A stretch of 64,000 bases of DNA from an uncultured Porphyromonadaceae bacterium (GTDB lineage Bacteria; Bacteroidota; Bacteroidia; Bacteroidales; Muribaculaceae), in NCBI GenBank assembly GCA_900545955.1, contig URAU01000001.1, positions 1-64,000 on the forward strand, in the 5' to 3' direction. Position 1 is the stretch's first letter; every line of letters starts with the position of its first letter. Below, one piece after another: positions 15,086-24,275 of the stretch. Both the position numbers and the translations under genes were made by a program. The notes beneath the pieces were generated by a model. It made no database searches and was not told the DNA's origin. It saw only the letters and a list, made by a program, of their open reading frames with translations.

Positions 15086-17761
15086 TCAGTCGAGTGTGCG
15101 CAGAAGGGGCTCGAGTTGGGTCACGTCGATAAGCACGTCGCGGGGTTTGCCACCATGGGCGGGACCTACGATTCCGGCGGCTTCGAGCTGGTCCATAATC
15201 TTACCTGCGCGGTTGTAGCCGATTGAATAGCGCCTCTGTAGCGACGATGTAGAGGCAAGTCCGGTTTTCACTACGATTTCGGCAGCCTCCTCGAATAGCG
15301 GGTCGCGGTCGGTAAGAGCGCCTACCGGTCCGCCTCCCTCTGTGTCAAGCTGAGGCTCCGGCAGATAATAGGCATGCTCGAATCCGGCCTGACGGTCGAT
15401 ATGGTCGCAGATTGCCTGTACTTCAGGAGTATCGATGAAAGCGCACTGCACGCGGTCCATCGATCCGTTGTGGCTGAACAGCATGTCGCCGCGGCCTATC
15501 AGCTGGTTGGCTCCCGTGCGGTCGAGAATGGTCTTGGAATCGACCATCTGGCTGACGCGGAACGCGATGCGGCCCGGGAAGTTGGCCTTGATTAGACCGG
15601 TAATCACGTTGGTCGACGGACGCTGTGTGGCTATAATCATATGCATTCCTACGGCGCGAGCTTTCTGTGCGATACGCGCTATGGGTTTTTCCACCTCCTT
15701 GCCGGCAGTCATTATGAGGTCGGCGAACTCGTCGACTATCATCACGATATAGGGGAGATAACGGTGGCCTTTTTCGGGATTGAGTCGTTTTTCGATAAAG
15801 CGCTGGTTGTATTCCAGAATGCTGCGTACATTGGCGTCGCGCAGAAGCATATAGCGCTGGTCCATCTCCACGCAGAGCGAATTGAGTGTGGCAAGCACTT
15901 TGTCCATCGATGTGACTACGGCCTCCTCCTCGTCGGGCAGTTTCGCCAGATAATGGCGTTCGAGCACGCTGTAGAGGCTGAATTCCACCATCTTCGGGTC
16001 AACAAGCACGAATTTCAGTTCGGCGGGATGCTTTTTGTAGAGCAGCGATGCGATGATTGTATTGAGTCCGACCGATTTGCCCATGCCCGTTGCACCAGCC
16101 ACAAGCAGGTGGGGCATCTTGCAGAGGTCGGCTATATATACATCGTTGGATATGGTGGCGCCCATGGCCATCGGCAGCTCGTATTTGCACTCCTGGAATT
16201 TCTTCGAGCCCAGGATGGAGCGGATTGATACTGTCTGCGGATCTTTGTTAGGCACCTCGATGCCGATGGTGCCTTTGCCAGGTATGGGGGCAATGATTCG
16301 GATGCCGAGAGCCGACAGACTCATCGCGATGTCATCTTCCAGGCGTTTGATTTTTGCGATGCGCGTTCCTTCGGCCGGGATGATTTCGTAGAGCGTTACG
16401 GTCGGGCCGACGGTAGCGTGGATATGGCTGATTGATATGCCATAGTGGTTGAGGGTTGTGGTGATGCGCTCTTTGTTCTCCTCCTGCTCCTCCCGGTCCA
16501 CGCTGTTGGCCTTCACGGGTATGTCTTTAAGCAGGTCGAGGCCGGGCATCACGTAGCGCGAGAGTTCGGCGGTCGGATCGAACTTCTCGTCGACGCCATG
16601 ATGGGCGGCTGCCTCGATGGTATTTGTCTCAACCTCCAGGCTCGGGCCTTCCGGCTTGTCCGGCTCGCTTTCGGTTGTGGCTTCCGGAGCGGGGGGAGTT
16701 TGCACGGTTGGCTTTTCCACAGGCAGCTCATCGGAAGGTGTGTGGAGTTCCGGAGTTTCAGTGGCGGTTGTCGAGAATACGTCGTCGGGCTCCGGCGAGT
16801 CGGTGCTGGCAAACGGATCGTCGAATCCCATGGAGAGAGTCGGTGGTTCGGGCTCCTCGACAGTGGATTCTTCGTGTGAGGGGCGGCCGGGTACGTCGTC
16901 CGACGAGTCGGCGTCGAGCATAGCCTGGCGAACGCGTTCGCGGTCGGCTTCGCGTTGGAGCCGCTGCTGCTCAGCCTTGTCGCGGCGTGCACGCCTCAGA
17001 GCTTTGTACCTGTTGGCTACCGCTACAAGGTCGTTGATGTAGACATAAAAAGTGGCGACTGCAAGAAGTACGCTGATAAGGATGGCCCCTACCCAGTCGA
17101 GGTATCTCACAATTAGGATATTCATGTAGTGCCCGTGGTATCCGCCGAGATTAAGTTCCCAGCCCATCCATAAGGATATGAGCCCGAGAATAATCGAGGC
17201 GGTAATCGCCACAAGCAGTGTCTTGAATGTCGTTGACCAGAAGCGCGTGCGGCGGAATCCCATCAGGCTGAGCCCCATCAGGCAGAGATACACGATTATG
17301 GCGAGCGACCCGAGTCCGAGGCCGCCGACAATCATGGAATGCGAGATTTTGGCTCCCACAGGGCCGGCGGGATTTTCGACCGCAACGCTGTTGTCGACTA
17401 TTGTCGAGACGGTCATCGTGGTCGCGACGCTGGCGTCGGCGCTTCCGGATCTCGCGAATCCGATGACAGCAACCGTTATATATACGGCGGCAAGCATCAG
17501 AGCCACCCCGACCACGGCCAAAAGGCGGCTGTCGGTGAAGAACCGCACTATGCCCCATTGGCGTAGCGGTTTTCGCTGGCGGGGCTCGCGGCTTTCCTTA
17601 CGGGTGTTGCCGGTAGGTTTGCCGGAGTCCGGATGGCGCCCGCGGGTGTCTTCGTCCGGCTTACGCCGTTGGCGCGGTTGACGTGCGCGGTCGGCATACA
17701 GTTGGTCGGGATCGAGAAGCCGGTCCGGGTCGTTGAAATTATCGTGGTTCATCTGAGGCAT
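15086..17761 (-). CDS. ftsK: DNA translocase FtsK
   Basis: This 891-residue septal DNA pump clears chromosome termini during division. An N-terminal hydrophilic stretch (1-67) is followed by four membrane segments (about 75-250). A low-complexity acidic linker rich in Glu, Pro and Ser comes next (about 270-400). The RecA-like motor has the Walker A motif GATGMGKS (about 555-562) and the Walker B-like IVMIVDEFADL. A gamma winged-helix domain at the C-terminus (about 820-890, LQRRYSIGYNRAGKIMDQLE) reads the KOPS-type polar sequence. It heads the ftsK-lolA-trxB run. Confidence 0.97.
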   Translation of the reverse strand: MPQMNHDNFNDPDRLLDPDQLYADRARQPRQRRKPDEDTRGRHPDSGKPTGNTRKESREPRQRKPLRQWGIVRFFTDSRLLAVVGVALMLAAVYITVAVIGFARSGSADASVATTMTVSTIVDNSVAVENPAGPVGAKISHSMIVGGLGLGSLAIIVYLCLMGLSLMGFRRTRFWSTTFKTLLVAITASIILGLISLWMGWELNLGGYHGHYMNILIVRYLDWVGAILISVLLAVATFYVYINDLVAVANRYKALRRARRDKAEQQRLQREADRERVRQAMLDADSSDDVPGRPSHEESTVEEPEPPTLSMGFDDPFASTDSPEPDDVFSTTATETPELHTPSDELPVEKPTVQTPPAPEATTESEPDKPEGPSLEVETNTIEAAAHHGVDEKFDPTAELSRYVMPGLDLLKDIPVKANSVDREEQEENKERITTTLNHYGISISHIHATVGPTVTLYEIIPAEGTRIAKIKRLEDDIAMSLSALGIRIIAPIPGKGTIGIEVPNKDPQTVSIRSILGSKKFQECKYELPMAMGATISNDVYIADLCKMPHLLVAGATGMGKSVGLNTIIASLLYKKHPAELKFVLVDPKMVEFSLYSVLERHYLAKLPDEEEAVVTSMDKVLATLNSLCVEMDQRYMLLRDANVRSILEYNQRFIEKRLNPEKGHRYLPYIVMIVDEFADLIMTAGKEVEKPIARIAQKARAVGMHMIIATQRPSTNVITGLIKANFPGRIAFRVSQMVDSKTILDRTGANQLIGRGDMLFSHNGSMDRVQCAFIDTPEVQAICDHIDRQAGFEHAYYLPEPQLDTEGGGPVGALTDRDPLFEEAAEIVVKTGLASTSSLQRRYSIGYNRAGKIMDQLEAAGIVGPAHGGKPRDVLIDVTQLEPLLRTLD

Positions 17762-17829
17762 TGTCGTGGGATGTGTGATATTGTGGTTGTGGCCGGATTA
17801 TCGTGGATGTAGATAATTCCTTCAGTCTA

Positions 17830-17837
17830 CAAAATTA
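17830..17837 (-). promoter_or_regulatory. -7 element (TAATTTTG) for ftsK
   Basis: The minus strand reads TAATTTTG 69 nt upstream of the ftsK ATG. No -33 TTG lies at the usual distance. Confidence 0.55.
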
Positions 17838-17925
17838 AGAAAAATAGACTATAGTTTTATAAAATAATTTTGAACGGTTGCTTATGGTCGGCCGGTTGTT
17901 CCGACATCAGATTCCTATGTCTGGT

Positions 17926-18879
17926 TTAGAAATACCATGGATGATTTTTTAGAGCGAGTCGCTGTAGTGTAGCTGAATCAAGGCGTCGGGCGCCGAGCAG
18001 TGCGAGGGGTGTGTAGTCGGAATCTCCTTTTCTTAGTGAGTTGATCTTCACCCGTCCGGAATCGTGGATGAATTTTCCGTGGCCGATATACATCCCTACG
18101 TGGTTGACTTTTTTGGTAGCGCGATTGCCGAAAAACAGTAGGTCGCCCGGTATGAGATTACTTAGATTGCTGAAATCTACGGCCGTGCCGACGAGAGCCT
18201 GTTGGGATGCATTGCGTGGTAGGATAACCCCTTGCGAGAGGAAAGCGGCTTTGGTCATACCCGAGCAGTCGGCGCTCTTCGATGTCGTGCCTCCCCATAG
18301 GTATGGTGTGCCCGTCATGGCGATGGCGAAGGCGATGGTGCCTTCAGCGCTCCATTTTCGGTCGGCCCAATATGGAAGCGGCATCACATCGCATGTGCGT
18401 ATATATCCCTGGCGCCCGTCGGGAAGTCGTACGGGAGTGAACAGCGAGTCGGCCGTTTCTGTAGTGCAATCTGTCTGGAGAATGCTTCCGTTCACCACAT
18501 CACTCACCCTAAGCGCCGGGTCGTGGTCTCTGCGGGAGAAGATATAAGTCTGGTCGGTGGAGCTGACGGCAACTCGCTTCGACTGCTTCCAGCGGTCGAA
18601 ATCATTGTCGGTAAGCGGTTGAAGTGAGTTGGCGATTATGTAGCCATGATAACCTTCCGGAGTCTCGACGGCCATCCATTCTCCGTGTCGTCCGGTGATT
18701 TTCACGGGTGTACCCATTACGACCTGGGTGCCCAGTTCGGCAGAATGGCGAGGTTCCTCGCGGACGCATGCCACGGATACTCTCGGCAACGCCATTGTCG
18801 GCTCCTGGGCCCGGGCTGCCGATATGTATACAACGCAGGCTGCCGCAAGGGCAGCCATGCATTTGAGGGAATTTGTCAT
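17926..18879 (-). CDS. NlpC/P60 cell-wall endopeptidase with SH3 domains
   Basis: This 317-residue exported protein (signal about 1-24, ending ARA) has two bacterial SH3-type regions (about 35-85 and 105-165) and a C-terminal NlpC/P60 cysteine peptidase domain. The triad is probably Cys205 (ADCSG), His260 (NHVGMYIG) and His272 (IHDSG). The layout matches the gamma-D-glutamyl-diamino-acid endopeptidases (YkfC/dipeptidyl-peptidase VI type) that trim peptidoglycan peptides. It is the last gene of nrnA-like, DUF4827, glmM, NlpC; glmM supplies cell-wall precursor, so an envelope theme is plausible. Confidence 0.92.
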   Translation of the reverse strand: MTNSLKCMAALAAACVVYISAARAQEPTMALPRVSVACVREEPRHSAELGTQVVMGTPVKITGRHGEWMAVETPEGYHGYIIANSLQPLTDNDFDRWKQSKRVAVSSTDQTYIFSRRDHDPALRVSDVVNGSILQTDCTTETADSLFTPVRLPDGRQGYIRTCDVMPLPYWADRKWSAEGTIAFAIAMTGTPYLWGGTTSKSADCSGMTKAAFLSQGVILPRNASQQALVGTAVDFSNLSNLIPGDLLFFGNRATKKVNHVGMYIGHGKFIHDSGRVKINSLRKGDSDYTPLALLGARRLDSATLQRLALKNHPWYF

Positions 18880-18958
18880 TTCGTTACGGTAGATGGATAA
18901 TGGGGGGAGAGAAAGTACAGGGAGGGAGGAACCACGGAGTTAAACCTCGGTTACGGTT

Positions 18959-20344
18959 TCAGCATGCCTCGATAAGCTGTTGCTTCACGGCTTCCGCGAG
19001 AGCTTCGGCCTTCTCCATGGTAGCCGCTTCAGCATAAATGCGGATTATCGGCTCGGTGTTGGATTTGCGCAGGTGAACCCACGAATCCTTGAAGTCGATT
19101 TTCACGCCGTCGATGTCGGTGATGCGTTCGCCGGCATAGGTGTCCTTCAGTTTGGCCAGTACGGCGTCTATGTTTATTTCGGGGGTCAGCTCCACTTTGT
19201 TCTTGGCAATCTGGTAGGGGGGATAGCCGGCTTTCAGTTCGCTCACCTTCTTGCCCGATTTGGCCAGGAGTGAGAGGAAGAGGGCTACGCCTACAAGAGC
19301 GTCGCGGCCGTAGTGTGCGGCCGGATATATCACGCCGCCGTTGCCCTCGCCGCCTATTACGGCGCCGACTTCTTTCATCTTGGTGACTACATTTACTTCG
19401 CCGACAGCCGACGCATGATATTCGCATCCGTGGGCGCGTGTCACGTCGCCCAGCGCGCGCGAGCTGCTGAGATTCGACACCGTGGCGCCGGGTGTATGGC
19501 CGAGCACATAGTCGGCTACGGCTACGAGTGTGTATTCCTCGACAAACATCTCGCCGTTTTCCATCACGATTGCCAGACGGTCGACGTCGGGGTCGACCAC
19601 GAATCCTACGTCGATTCCGCCTTTCTTCATCAGGTCGGAAATCTGTGTGAGGTTCTGGGGAATCGGTTCCGGTGTATGGGCGAATTTGCCGGTAGGCTCG
19701 CAGTTGAGTTCCACGATGTTTTTCACTCCCAGGGCACGCAGAAGCTGAGGAATCACCACACCGCCTACGGAGTTGACGGCGTCGACGGCCACGGTGAAGT
19801 TGGCGCGGGCTATGGCGTCGCGGTCAACCAGAGCAAGATCGAGCACCTGACGGATGTGGCGGAGATTCCATGTATTGTCGGTCATCTCTGCACCGATGTG
19901 GGCGATGTCGGCGTATTCGTAATCGTCGGCGGCCGCCAGGGCGAGCACCTGCTTGCCCTGTGCGTCGTTGAGAAATTCACCGTCTTGGTTCAGTAGCTTG
20001 AGGGCATTCCATTGCGCGGGGTTGTGCGAGGCGGTTATGATGATACCGCCGCATGCCTGTAGCGAGGCCACGGCCACCTCGGTGGTGGGGGTGGAGGCCA
20101 GTCCGATGTTTACGACATCGAATCCCATGGCGCGGAGCGTGGAACAAACAAGTCCGCTGACAATCGGACCCGACACGCGTGCGTCGCGACCGACTACTAT
20201 GAGATTGGATGTACGTGTGGTATTTTTGCGAATGAAAGCGGCATAGGCCGATGTGAATTTAACCACGTCGAGAGCACTGAGGCCCTCGCCGGCGCGGCCG
20301 CCGATGGTGCCGCGGATTCCTGAGATTGATTTTATAAGCGACAT
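18959..20344 (-). CDS. glmM: Phosphoglucosamine mutase
   Basis: This alpha-D-phosphohexomutase of 461 residues has the phosphoserine loop TASHNP (Ser106), the metal-binding DPDVDR motif at about 253-258, the sugar-binding GEGNGG loop and the C-terminal phosphate loop RKSNTEPIIR. GlmM interconverts glucosamine-6-P and glucosamine-1-P for UDP-GlcNAc synthesis. Bacteroidota proteins of this subgroup are also annotated as phosphoglucomutase/phosphomannomutase. Since no other glmM is in view, the specificity is inferred. Confidence 0.88.
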   Translation of the reverse strand: MSLIKSISGIRGTIGGRAGEGLSALDVVKFTSAYAAFIRKNTTRTSNLIVVGRDARVSGPIVSGLVCSTLRAMGFDVVNIGLASTPTTEVAVASLQACGGIIITASHNPAQWNALKLLNQDGEFLNDAQGKQVLALAAADDYEYADIAHIGAEMTDNTWNLRHIRQVLDLALVDRDAIARANFTVAVDAVNSVGGVVIPQLLRALGVKNIVELNCEPTGKFAHTPEPIPQNLTQISDLMKKGGIDVGFVVDPDVDRLAIVMENGEMFVEEYTLVAVADYVLGHTPGATVSNLSSSRALGDVTRAHGCEYHASAVGEVNVVTKMKEVGAVIGGEGNGGVIYPAAHYGRDALVGVALFLSLLAKSGKKVSELKAGYPPYQIAKNKVELTPEINIDAVLAKLKDTYAGERITDIDGVKIDFKDSWVHLRKSNTEPIIRIYAEAATMEKAEALAEAVKQQLIEAC

Positions 20345-20396
20345 TCGAATATTTCGTTGTGGATTGATTGGTTAGGTTGCAGTGTGGTGGGTAGGG

Positions 20397-21020
20397 TTAC
20401 TGGGCGGTGGTGCCTGCGGATGTTTCGTCGTCGGCTCCGGTTGCGCCGCGCTTGAAGTAACGGATATGATAGAGGAAGGGGGTCACGTTGGAAATCTCCG
20501 ACGTGAGTCCGTACTGCGATTTTACAATTAGATAGCATTCGCTCTCAAGGCCGATGTAGTTGAGCGGCATCTGTAGGCCCGACCCCCACGCCGAGCTGCT
20601 GCTGAGCGTATAGTTGCCGAAACGGAAAGAAGCCGACCCAAGGCCGAGGTCGTCGGAGTTGCCCCAGCCGTCGATGTGTTCGTTTGTATAGGGGTTATAG
20701 CTCAGAAGCGACCAGCGTGTGAAGCGGAAGTAAATTAGCTCGTCGGATTCGGCCATCCATTCCGGATTGCCGGCGTCGATTACTTTCATGTATACGTTCC
20801 CTTCCTCGTCGAGTTTATAGAAAGGAGCGTCTTCTCCGGTCAGGAAATTTCCGTCGTCGGGGAGAGTCGTCTCGACTTTCTGATTCAGAAGATAGGCGTT
20901 GATGGCCTGGTTTTCCTCGGTGAGGAGCTCGGCGTAGCTTTTGCTGTCGTTGCAGCCGGAGGATAGAATTCCCGCGGTCAGTAGGGCCGTGGCGCCCAGT
21001 ATCTTGAGGTTTAGGTTCAT
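20397..21020 (-). CDS. DUF4827 FKBP-like lipoprotein
   Basis: The 207-residue product from ATG 21020 has a lipoprotein signal (LSSGC, Cys about 24) followed by CNDSKSYAELLTEENQAINAYL. It matches the Bacteroidales DUF4827 family, thought to adopt an FKBP-like fold; no active site can be named. It would be an outer- or inner-membrane-anchored periplasmic protein. It lies between the DHH phosphatase and glmM, with short gaps on both sides. Confidence 0.8.
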   Translation of the reverse strand: MNLNLKILGATALLTAGILSSGCNDSKSYAELLTEENQAINAYLLNQKVETTLPDDGNFLTGEDAPFYKLDEEGNVYMKVIDAGNPEWMAESDELIYFRFTRWSLLSYNPYTNEHIDGWGNSDDLGLGSASFRFGNYTLSSSSAWGSGLQMPLNYIGLESECYLIVKSQYGLTSEISNVTPFLYHIRYFKRGATGADDETSAGTTAQ

Positions 21021-21088
21021 CGGTGGGGTAGTGGGTATGGTGTGATGTTTGATTCTGTATTGTCTTGCATGTAGGGTGTGCACCTGTC

Positions 21089-22117
21089 TCATTTGGGAAG
21101 GAATCGGTCGAATTCAGGCATTGCGCGTTCGATTGTCGCGACGGCTTCCTCAAGGGTGCCGTAGAATTCTCCGCCGGCGGCGTTCAGGTGCCCTCCGCCG
21201 TTGAAATATTCTTTGCAGAGCCTGTTGACCGGAAAATCGCCCTTGCTGCGGGTCGAGACCTTGATGTAGTCCGACTCCTCGCGAAGAAAAACCGAATAGG
21301 TAACGTCGGCAATCGTGAGCGGACGGTTCACGAGGTCCTCGGTATCTCCTTTCTGATAATGGTAGCGGTTCAGTTCCTCGCGGGTGAGTGTAATCAGCGC
21401 CGCCCGGTGGTCGGGGAAAACGGTCATTTTCTCCGACAGTGCATAGCCGTTGAGGCGCAGCCGGTCGGCCGTTGCCGAATAGTATACTTTGCGGTAGATG
21501 GCGTCCTTGTCGATGCCGCGACGCATCAGGTCGGCTACCACGGTGTAGATTTCCGGATTGTTGGAGTTGTACGAGAAATTGCCCGTATCGGTCATCATGC
21601 CCGTGTAGAGGCATTCGGCTGCATCAGCGTCGAGAGAGTCGAGCCATCCGAGTGCCTTGAGCACCTTATATATGAGTATTGAAGTCGACGACTCCTCAGG
21701 GCGGGAAATAACCACTTCGGGATAATCGGCCGGATGGAGGTGGTGGTCGATCATCACCTTCGCTCCGGGGGCAGCGGCGATTGCTCCTGCCATCTGGTCG
21801 ACACGTTTAAGTTCGTTGTAGTCGAGCGAGAAGACCACATCGGCGGTAGTAATCAGCTGGGATACATACGCAGGATTGCGCGAATAGCTTACTATATGCT
21901 CCGCGCCCGGAAGAAAGGCAAGGTGCTTCGGCGGCGTGTCGGGCGTGGCCACGCGGGCGTTGAACCCCTTGTTGCGAAGCACGCGGCAAAACCCCAGGGT
22001 TGAACCCATGGCGTCGCCGTCGGGCGATATATGGCATGTGAGCACTGCCGTGTGGGCGGTGCTCAGAATCCGTTTCAATGCCTCGATTGACTCTGAATTT
22101 ATTGGCGTGGTGTGCAT
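21089..22117 (-). CDS. DHH family phosphoesterase (NrnA-like)
   Basis: This 342-residue protein (ATG 22117) has the DHH-DHHA1 architecture. The metal-binding motifs are HISPDGDAMGS near residue 30, a D-x-N site (SLDYNE), the name-giving IDHH at about 128, and the DHHA1 motif GGGHLNAAGG near the C-terminus. NrnA-type enzymes degrade nanoRNA (2-5 nt) and/or dephosphorylate pAp. An open frame runs to 22252, but it precedes the promoter element. It heads the operon that runs to the NlpC/P60 gene. Confidence 0.92.
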   Translation of the reverse strand: MHTTPINSESIEALKRILSTAHTAVLTCHISPDGDAMGSTLGFCRVLRNKGFNARVATPDTPPKHLAFLPGAEHIVSYSRNPAYVSQLITTADVVFSLDYNELKRVDQMAGAIAAAPGAKVMIDHHLHPADYPEVVISRPEESSTSILIYKVLKALGWLDSLDADAAECLYTGMMTDTGNFSYNSNNPEIYTVVADLMRRGIDKDAIYRKVYYSATADRLRLNGYALSEKMTVFPDHRAALITLTREELNRYHYQKGDTEDLVNRPLTIADVTYSVFLREESDYIKVSTRSKGDFPVNRLCKEYFNGGGHLNAAGGEFYGTLEEAVATIERAMPEFDRFLPK

Positions 22118-22135
22118 ATCTTCTTTTTCAATCTG

Positions 22136-22143
22136 CAAATTTA
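22136..22143 (-). promoter_or_regulatory. -7 element (TAAATTTG) for the DHH operon
   Basis: TAAATTTG on the minus strand lies 19 nt upstream of the chosen ATG and supports that start over the longer frame. Confidence 0.55.
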
Positions 22144-22276
22144 CAATAATAGTTTGAAATTCGGGACATCTCTTGCGTCGCATTCTCCCTCCCATCATCC
22201 TAATTTTCCTTAATTCGACGTGTGAGATAAGAACCTGGACCATTCTTTGCATAGCAAAGCGACCAAAGGTCGATGG

Positions 22277-22363
22277 CTGACAGCGCCCTCGCCATCCGGG
22301 TAAAAAATAGGGCGATGTGTCAAATTGTTGAATTTTGACACACCGCCTTCTATGCTGTAAAAG
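22277..22363 (-). repeat. Dispersed terminator-like repeat, copy 1
   Basis: This is an 87-nt element shared with 49353-49440. It comprises ctgacagcgccctcgccatccgg, a short A-rich spacer, and a hairpin with left arm AGGGCGATGTGTCAA (22309-22323) and an imperfect right arm (22335-22349). Read on the minus strand, the hairpin is followed by ATTTTTTACCC, so it can terminate the TonB_C gene ending at 22382. Confidence 0.8.
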
Positions 22364-22381
22364 ACTTGATTATTTAATTAT

Positions 22382-23407
22382 TTACTCTGCCGGATTGATT
22401 TTATCAAGAGGGACAGGATATTTGACAAGAATGGTATACGCCACCCGTTTAGGCGTTCCAAGCTGTTTTCCGGGCTCAAATTTCCCTAATTTCTTGATGG
22501 CTTCAATGGCGACGTTCAGATAATCGTCGGGTACAGACCAGTTTCTGACTACTGTTATTGAATTCGGATCTATTTGACCGTCTTTTCCAATAGCGAAACT
22601 GAGAGCGGCACGGCCTTTGACAGAATCATGTGTTGCAGGAGCGGTTGCCAAAATTGTGGTATATAGGTCGCTAAATAAGCCTTTTTCGCCTCCATTTAAG
22701 TAATAAGGCAATTGATCAGAGCCAATAATCACCGGCTCGTTCACGCCGTCAGATGATGTAGAAGCCTGATTATGCGTGTCGCTTTCATCTCCTCGTATAA
22801 ATATCGCGCCCGGCTCCCTGAATGTGATGGGAATACTATAGTTTAAGTTGTACTTTCGGGGAGTAAAGTATTTGACCCGAAATTTGGGCAACGCATTAAC
22901 CAGCCTTAAAGCCTCTTGGTTTGCCGCCTCGTTTTTGCTCGGGCGCATAATCTTCGGGTTGCTTATTGAGCCATCGGGATGAACGGTAAAACAAACAATT
23001 ACTCTTTCGCGACCCTTGAATCCTTCGGGAATGCGGATATTTTCATCAATCCATTCTTTGAGTTTCCCGTTGCCTCCGGGAAATTCGCAGCGGGGGTCCA
23101 CATTAATGAAGCGTTTGCGCGCTTCCGCTTTTATTTGTGCAAGAGTTTCGGGCGATATGGTTAAAAATACGGCGCGATTTCCATACTCGTCGTTTTTAAC
23201 CTCCACCTTTTGAATGGAGTCGGCTGGCACCAGATCTAATGCCCCTGCAATCCATTCGTTGTTGTAATAAAAGAGTTCGGTTTTGGTGTCCTGTTCGGTC
23301 AGAGGAAACTGAATTTCCCGGACAATAGTATCATTCACACAACAATTCTGTGCGAACACTATACACGCCTGAATGATAATTGATGAAACTAAAAATAACT
23401 TCTTCAT
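22382..23407 (-). CDS. Exported protein with two TonB C-terminal-like domains
   Basis: The 341-residue protein starts with a signal peptide (about 1-20, ending VFAQ). Two TonB_C-like domains follow at about 110-200 (VIVCFTVHPDGSISNPKI...) and 250-335 (AALSFAIGKDGQIDPNSI...). A Ser/Asn-rich linker separates them. It lacks the N-terminal membrane anchor and Pro-rich spacer of a real energy transducer, so classical TonB function is unlikely; a periplasmic binding role is an inference. Coding sequence is more A+T-rich than its neighbours. It is transcribed behind the Crp/Fnr gene from its own likely promoter. Confidence 0.82.
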   Translation of the reverse strand: MKKLFLVSSIIIQACIVFAQNCCVNDTIVREIQFPLTEQDTKTELFYYNNEWIAGALDLVPADSIQKVEVKNDEYGNRAVFLTISPETLAQIKAEARKRFINVDPRCEFPGGNGKLKEWIDENIRIPEGFKGRERVIVCFTVHPDGSISNPKIMRPSKNEAANQEALRLVNALPKFRVKYFTPRKYNLNYSIPITFREPGAIFIRGDESDTHNQASTSSDGVNEPVIIGSDQLPYYLNGGEKGLFSDLYTTILATAPATHDSVKGRAALSFAIGKDGQIDPNSITVVRNWSVPDDYLNVAIEAIKKLGKFEPGKQLGTPKRVAYTILVKYPVPLDKINPAE

Positions 23408-23466
23408 ATAGTTTAAGGTTGCTTATTTCCCACAATGTCGTGGAATGGTCGAACCCTTCCCAAGTG

Positions 23467-23474
23467 CAAAATTA
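23467..23474 (-). promoter_or_regulatory. -7 element (TAATTTTG) for the TonB_C gene
   Basis: The minus strand reads TAATTTTG 60 nt upstream of the ATG, in the 89-nt gap behind the Crp/Fnr gene. Confidence 0.5.
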
Positions 23475-23496
23475 GCAGTGGTAAATGGGTTTGGTC

Positions 23497-24090
23497 TTAA
23501 CAAATGTATAGACCGCCTTGTTTTTTGATGTCCGTTTCCGGATCTTTTGCGAGTTGCCGCCGGATACGGCTGAGATGGTTGGGAGTAATCAGAAGGAACG
23601 AGGATAAATCTTTCAATGTTACTGTCTCGACAAGGTGGGGATATTGTACACACAATTCCATATAACGCTCACGAGGCGACTTGCGATAGAGATTGAGCAA
23701 CCGCATGAATACCATATTGAACAGAGATTTGTATTCATCGAGCAGCGTGGGAGAAAGAAACTCCTTGAAGGTTGTTAACGGCACTCGCAGTATTTCGCAA
23801 TCAGTTCCGGCAATCATTGACATCTGGGATGGCTCTCCGTGTAATGATGAATGAAAATCTGTAATGAACTGGCCCGGGAAGGCAAAATTAATCACGGCCT
23901 CATCGCCCGATTCATTAAGGGTAGTTACTTTGAAATATCCCGACACTATTAGGGCTGCACAACGTGCGATTGTACCTTGCTGCACAAAACGCTCTCCTTT
24001 CTTATAGCGGCATGGAGTTCCCTGCTGGCGGCAATAATCAGTGGCTGCCGTGAGATCCAGAAAGTCTATATATGAATTGAATTGTGCCAT
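23497..24090 (-). CDS. Crp/Fnr family transcriptional regulator
   Basis: This 197-residue protein has an N-terminal cyclic-nucleotide-binding-like barrel (about 20-120: YKKGERFVQQGTIARCAALIVSG) and a C-terminal winged helix (about 150-190: LKDLSSFLLITPNHLSRIRRQL). No Fe-S cysteine cluster like that of FNR is seen, and the ligand is unknown. The downstream TonB_C gene is a possible target. Its -7 element ends only 10 nt from the ATG, implying a leader of a few bases. Confidence 0.9.
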   Translation of the reverse strand: MAQFNSYIDFLDLTAATDYCRQQGTPCRYKKGERFVQQGTIARCAALIVSGYFKVTTLNESGDEAVINFAFPGQFITDFHSSLHGEPSQMSMIAGTDCEILRVPLTTFKEFLSPTLLDEYKSLFNMVFMRLLNLYRKSPRERYMELCVQYPHLVETVTLKDLSSFLLITPNHLSRIRRQLAKDPETDIKKQGGLYIC

Positions 24091-24099
24091 AGGTGCTTA

Positions 24100-24107
24100 C
24101 AAAGTTA
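24100..24107 (-). promoter_or_regulatory. -7 element (TAACTTTG) abutting the Crp/Fnr start
   Basis: The minus strand reads TAACTTTG with its last base 10 nt before the ATG at 24090. Since transcription starts about 5-8 nt after this element, the mRNA would be leaderless or nearly so. Confidence 0.5.
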
Positions 24108-24155
24108 GCTAAAAAAGTTGCGTATATGAAATAGCCGGAAATAATTTGGTGGGGA

Positions 24156-24187
24156 TTTGCAGGTTAAGGCGTTTTTTGGTAATTTTG
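24156..24187 (+). promoter_or_regulatory. Promoter of efp (-33 TTTG, -7 TAATTTTG)
   Basis: TTTG (24156-24159) and TAATTTTG (24180-24187) are separated by exactly 20 nt, about 90 nt upstream of the efp ATG. Confidence 0.8.
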
Positions 24188-24275
24188 CATCGCAATTTGC
24201 GCAGGCGTGTGCCGCCGCGCTTTATCGCTTGAATTTTAACACAATAATACAAGATATTACAATCCAGAATTTTTT

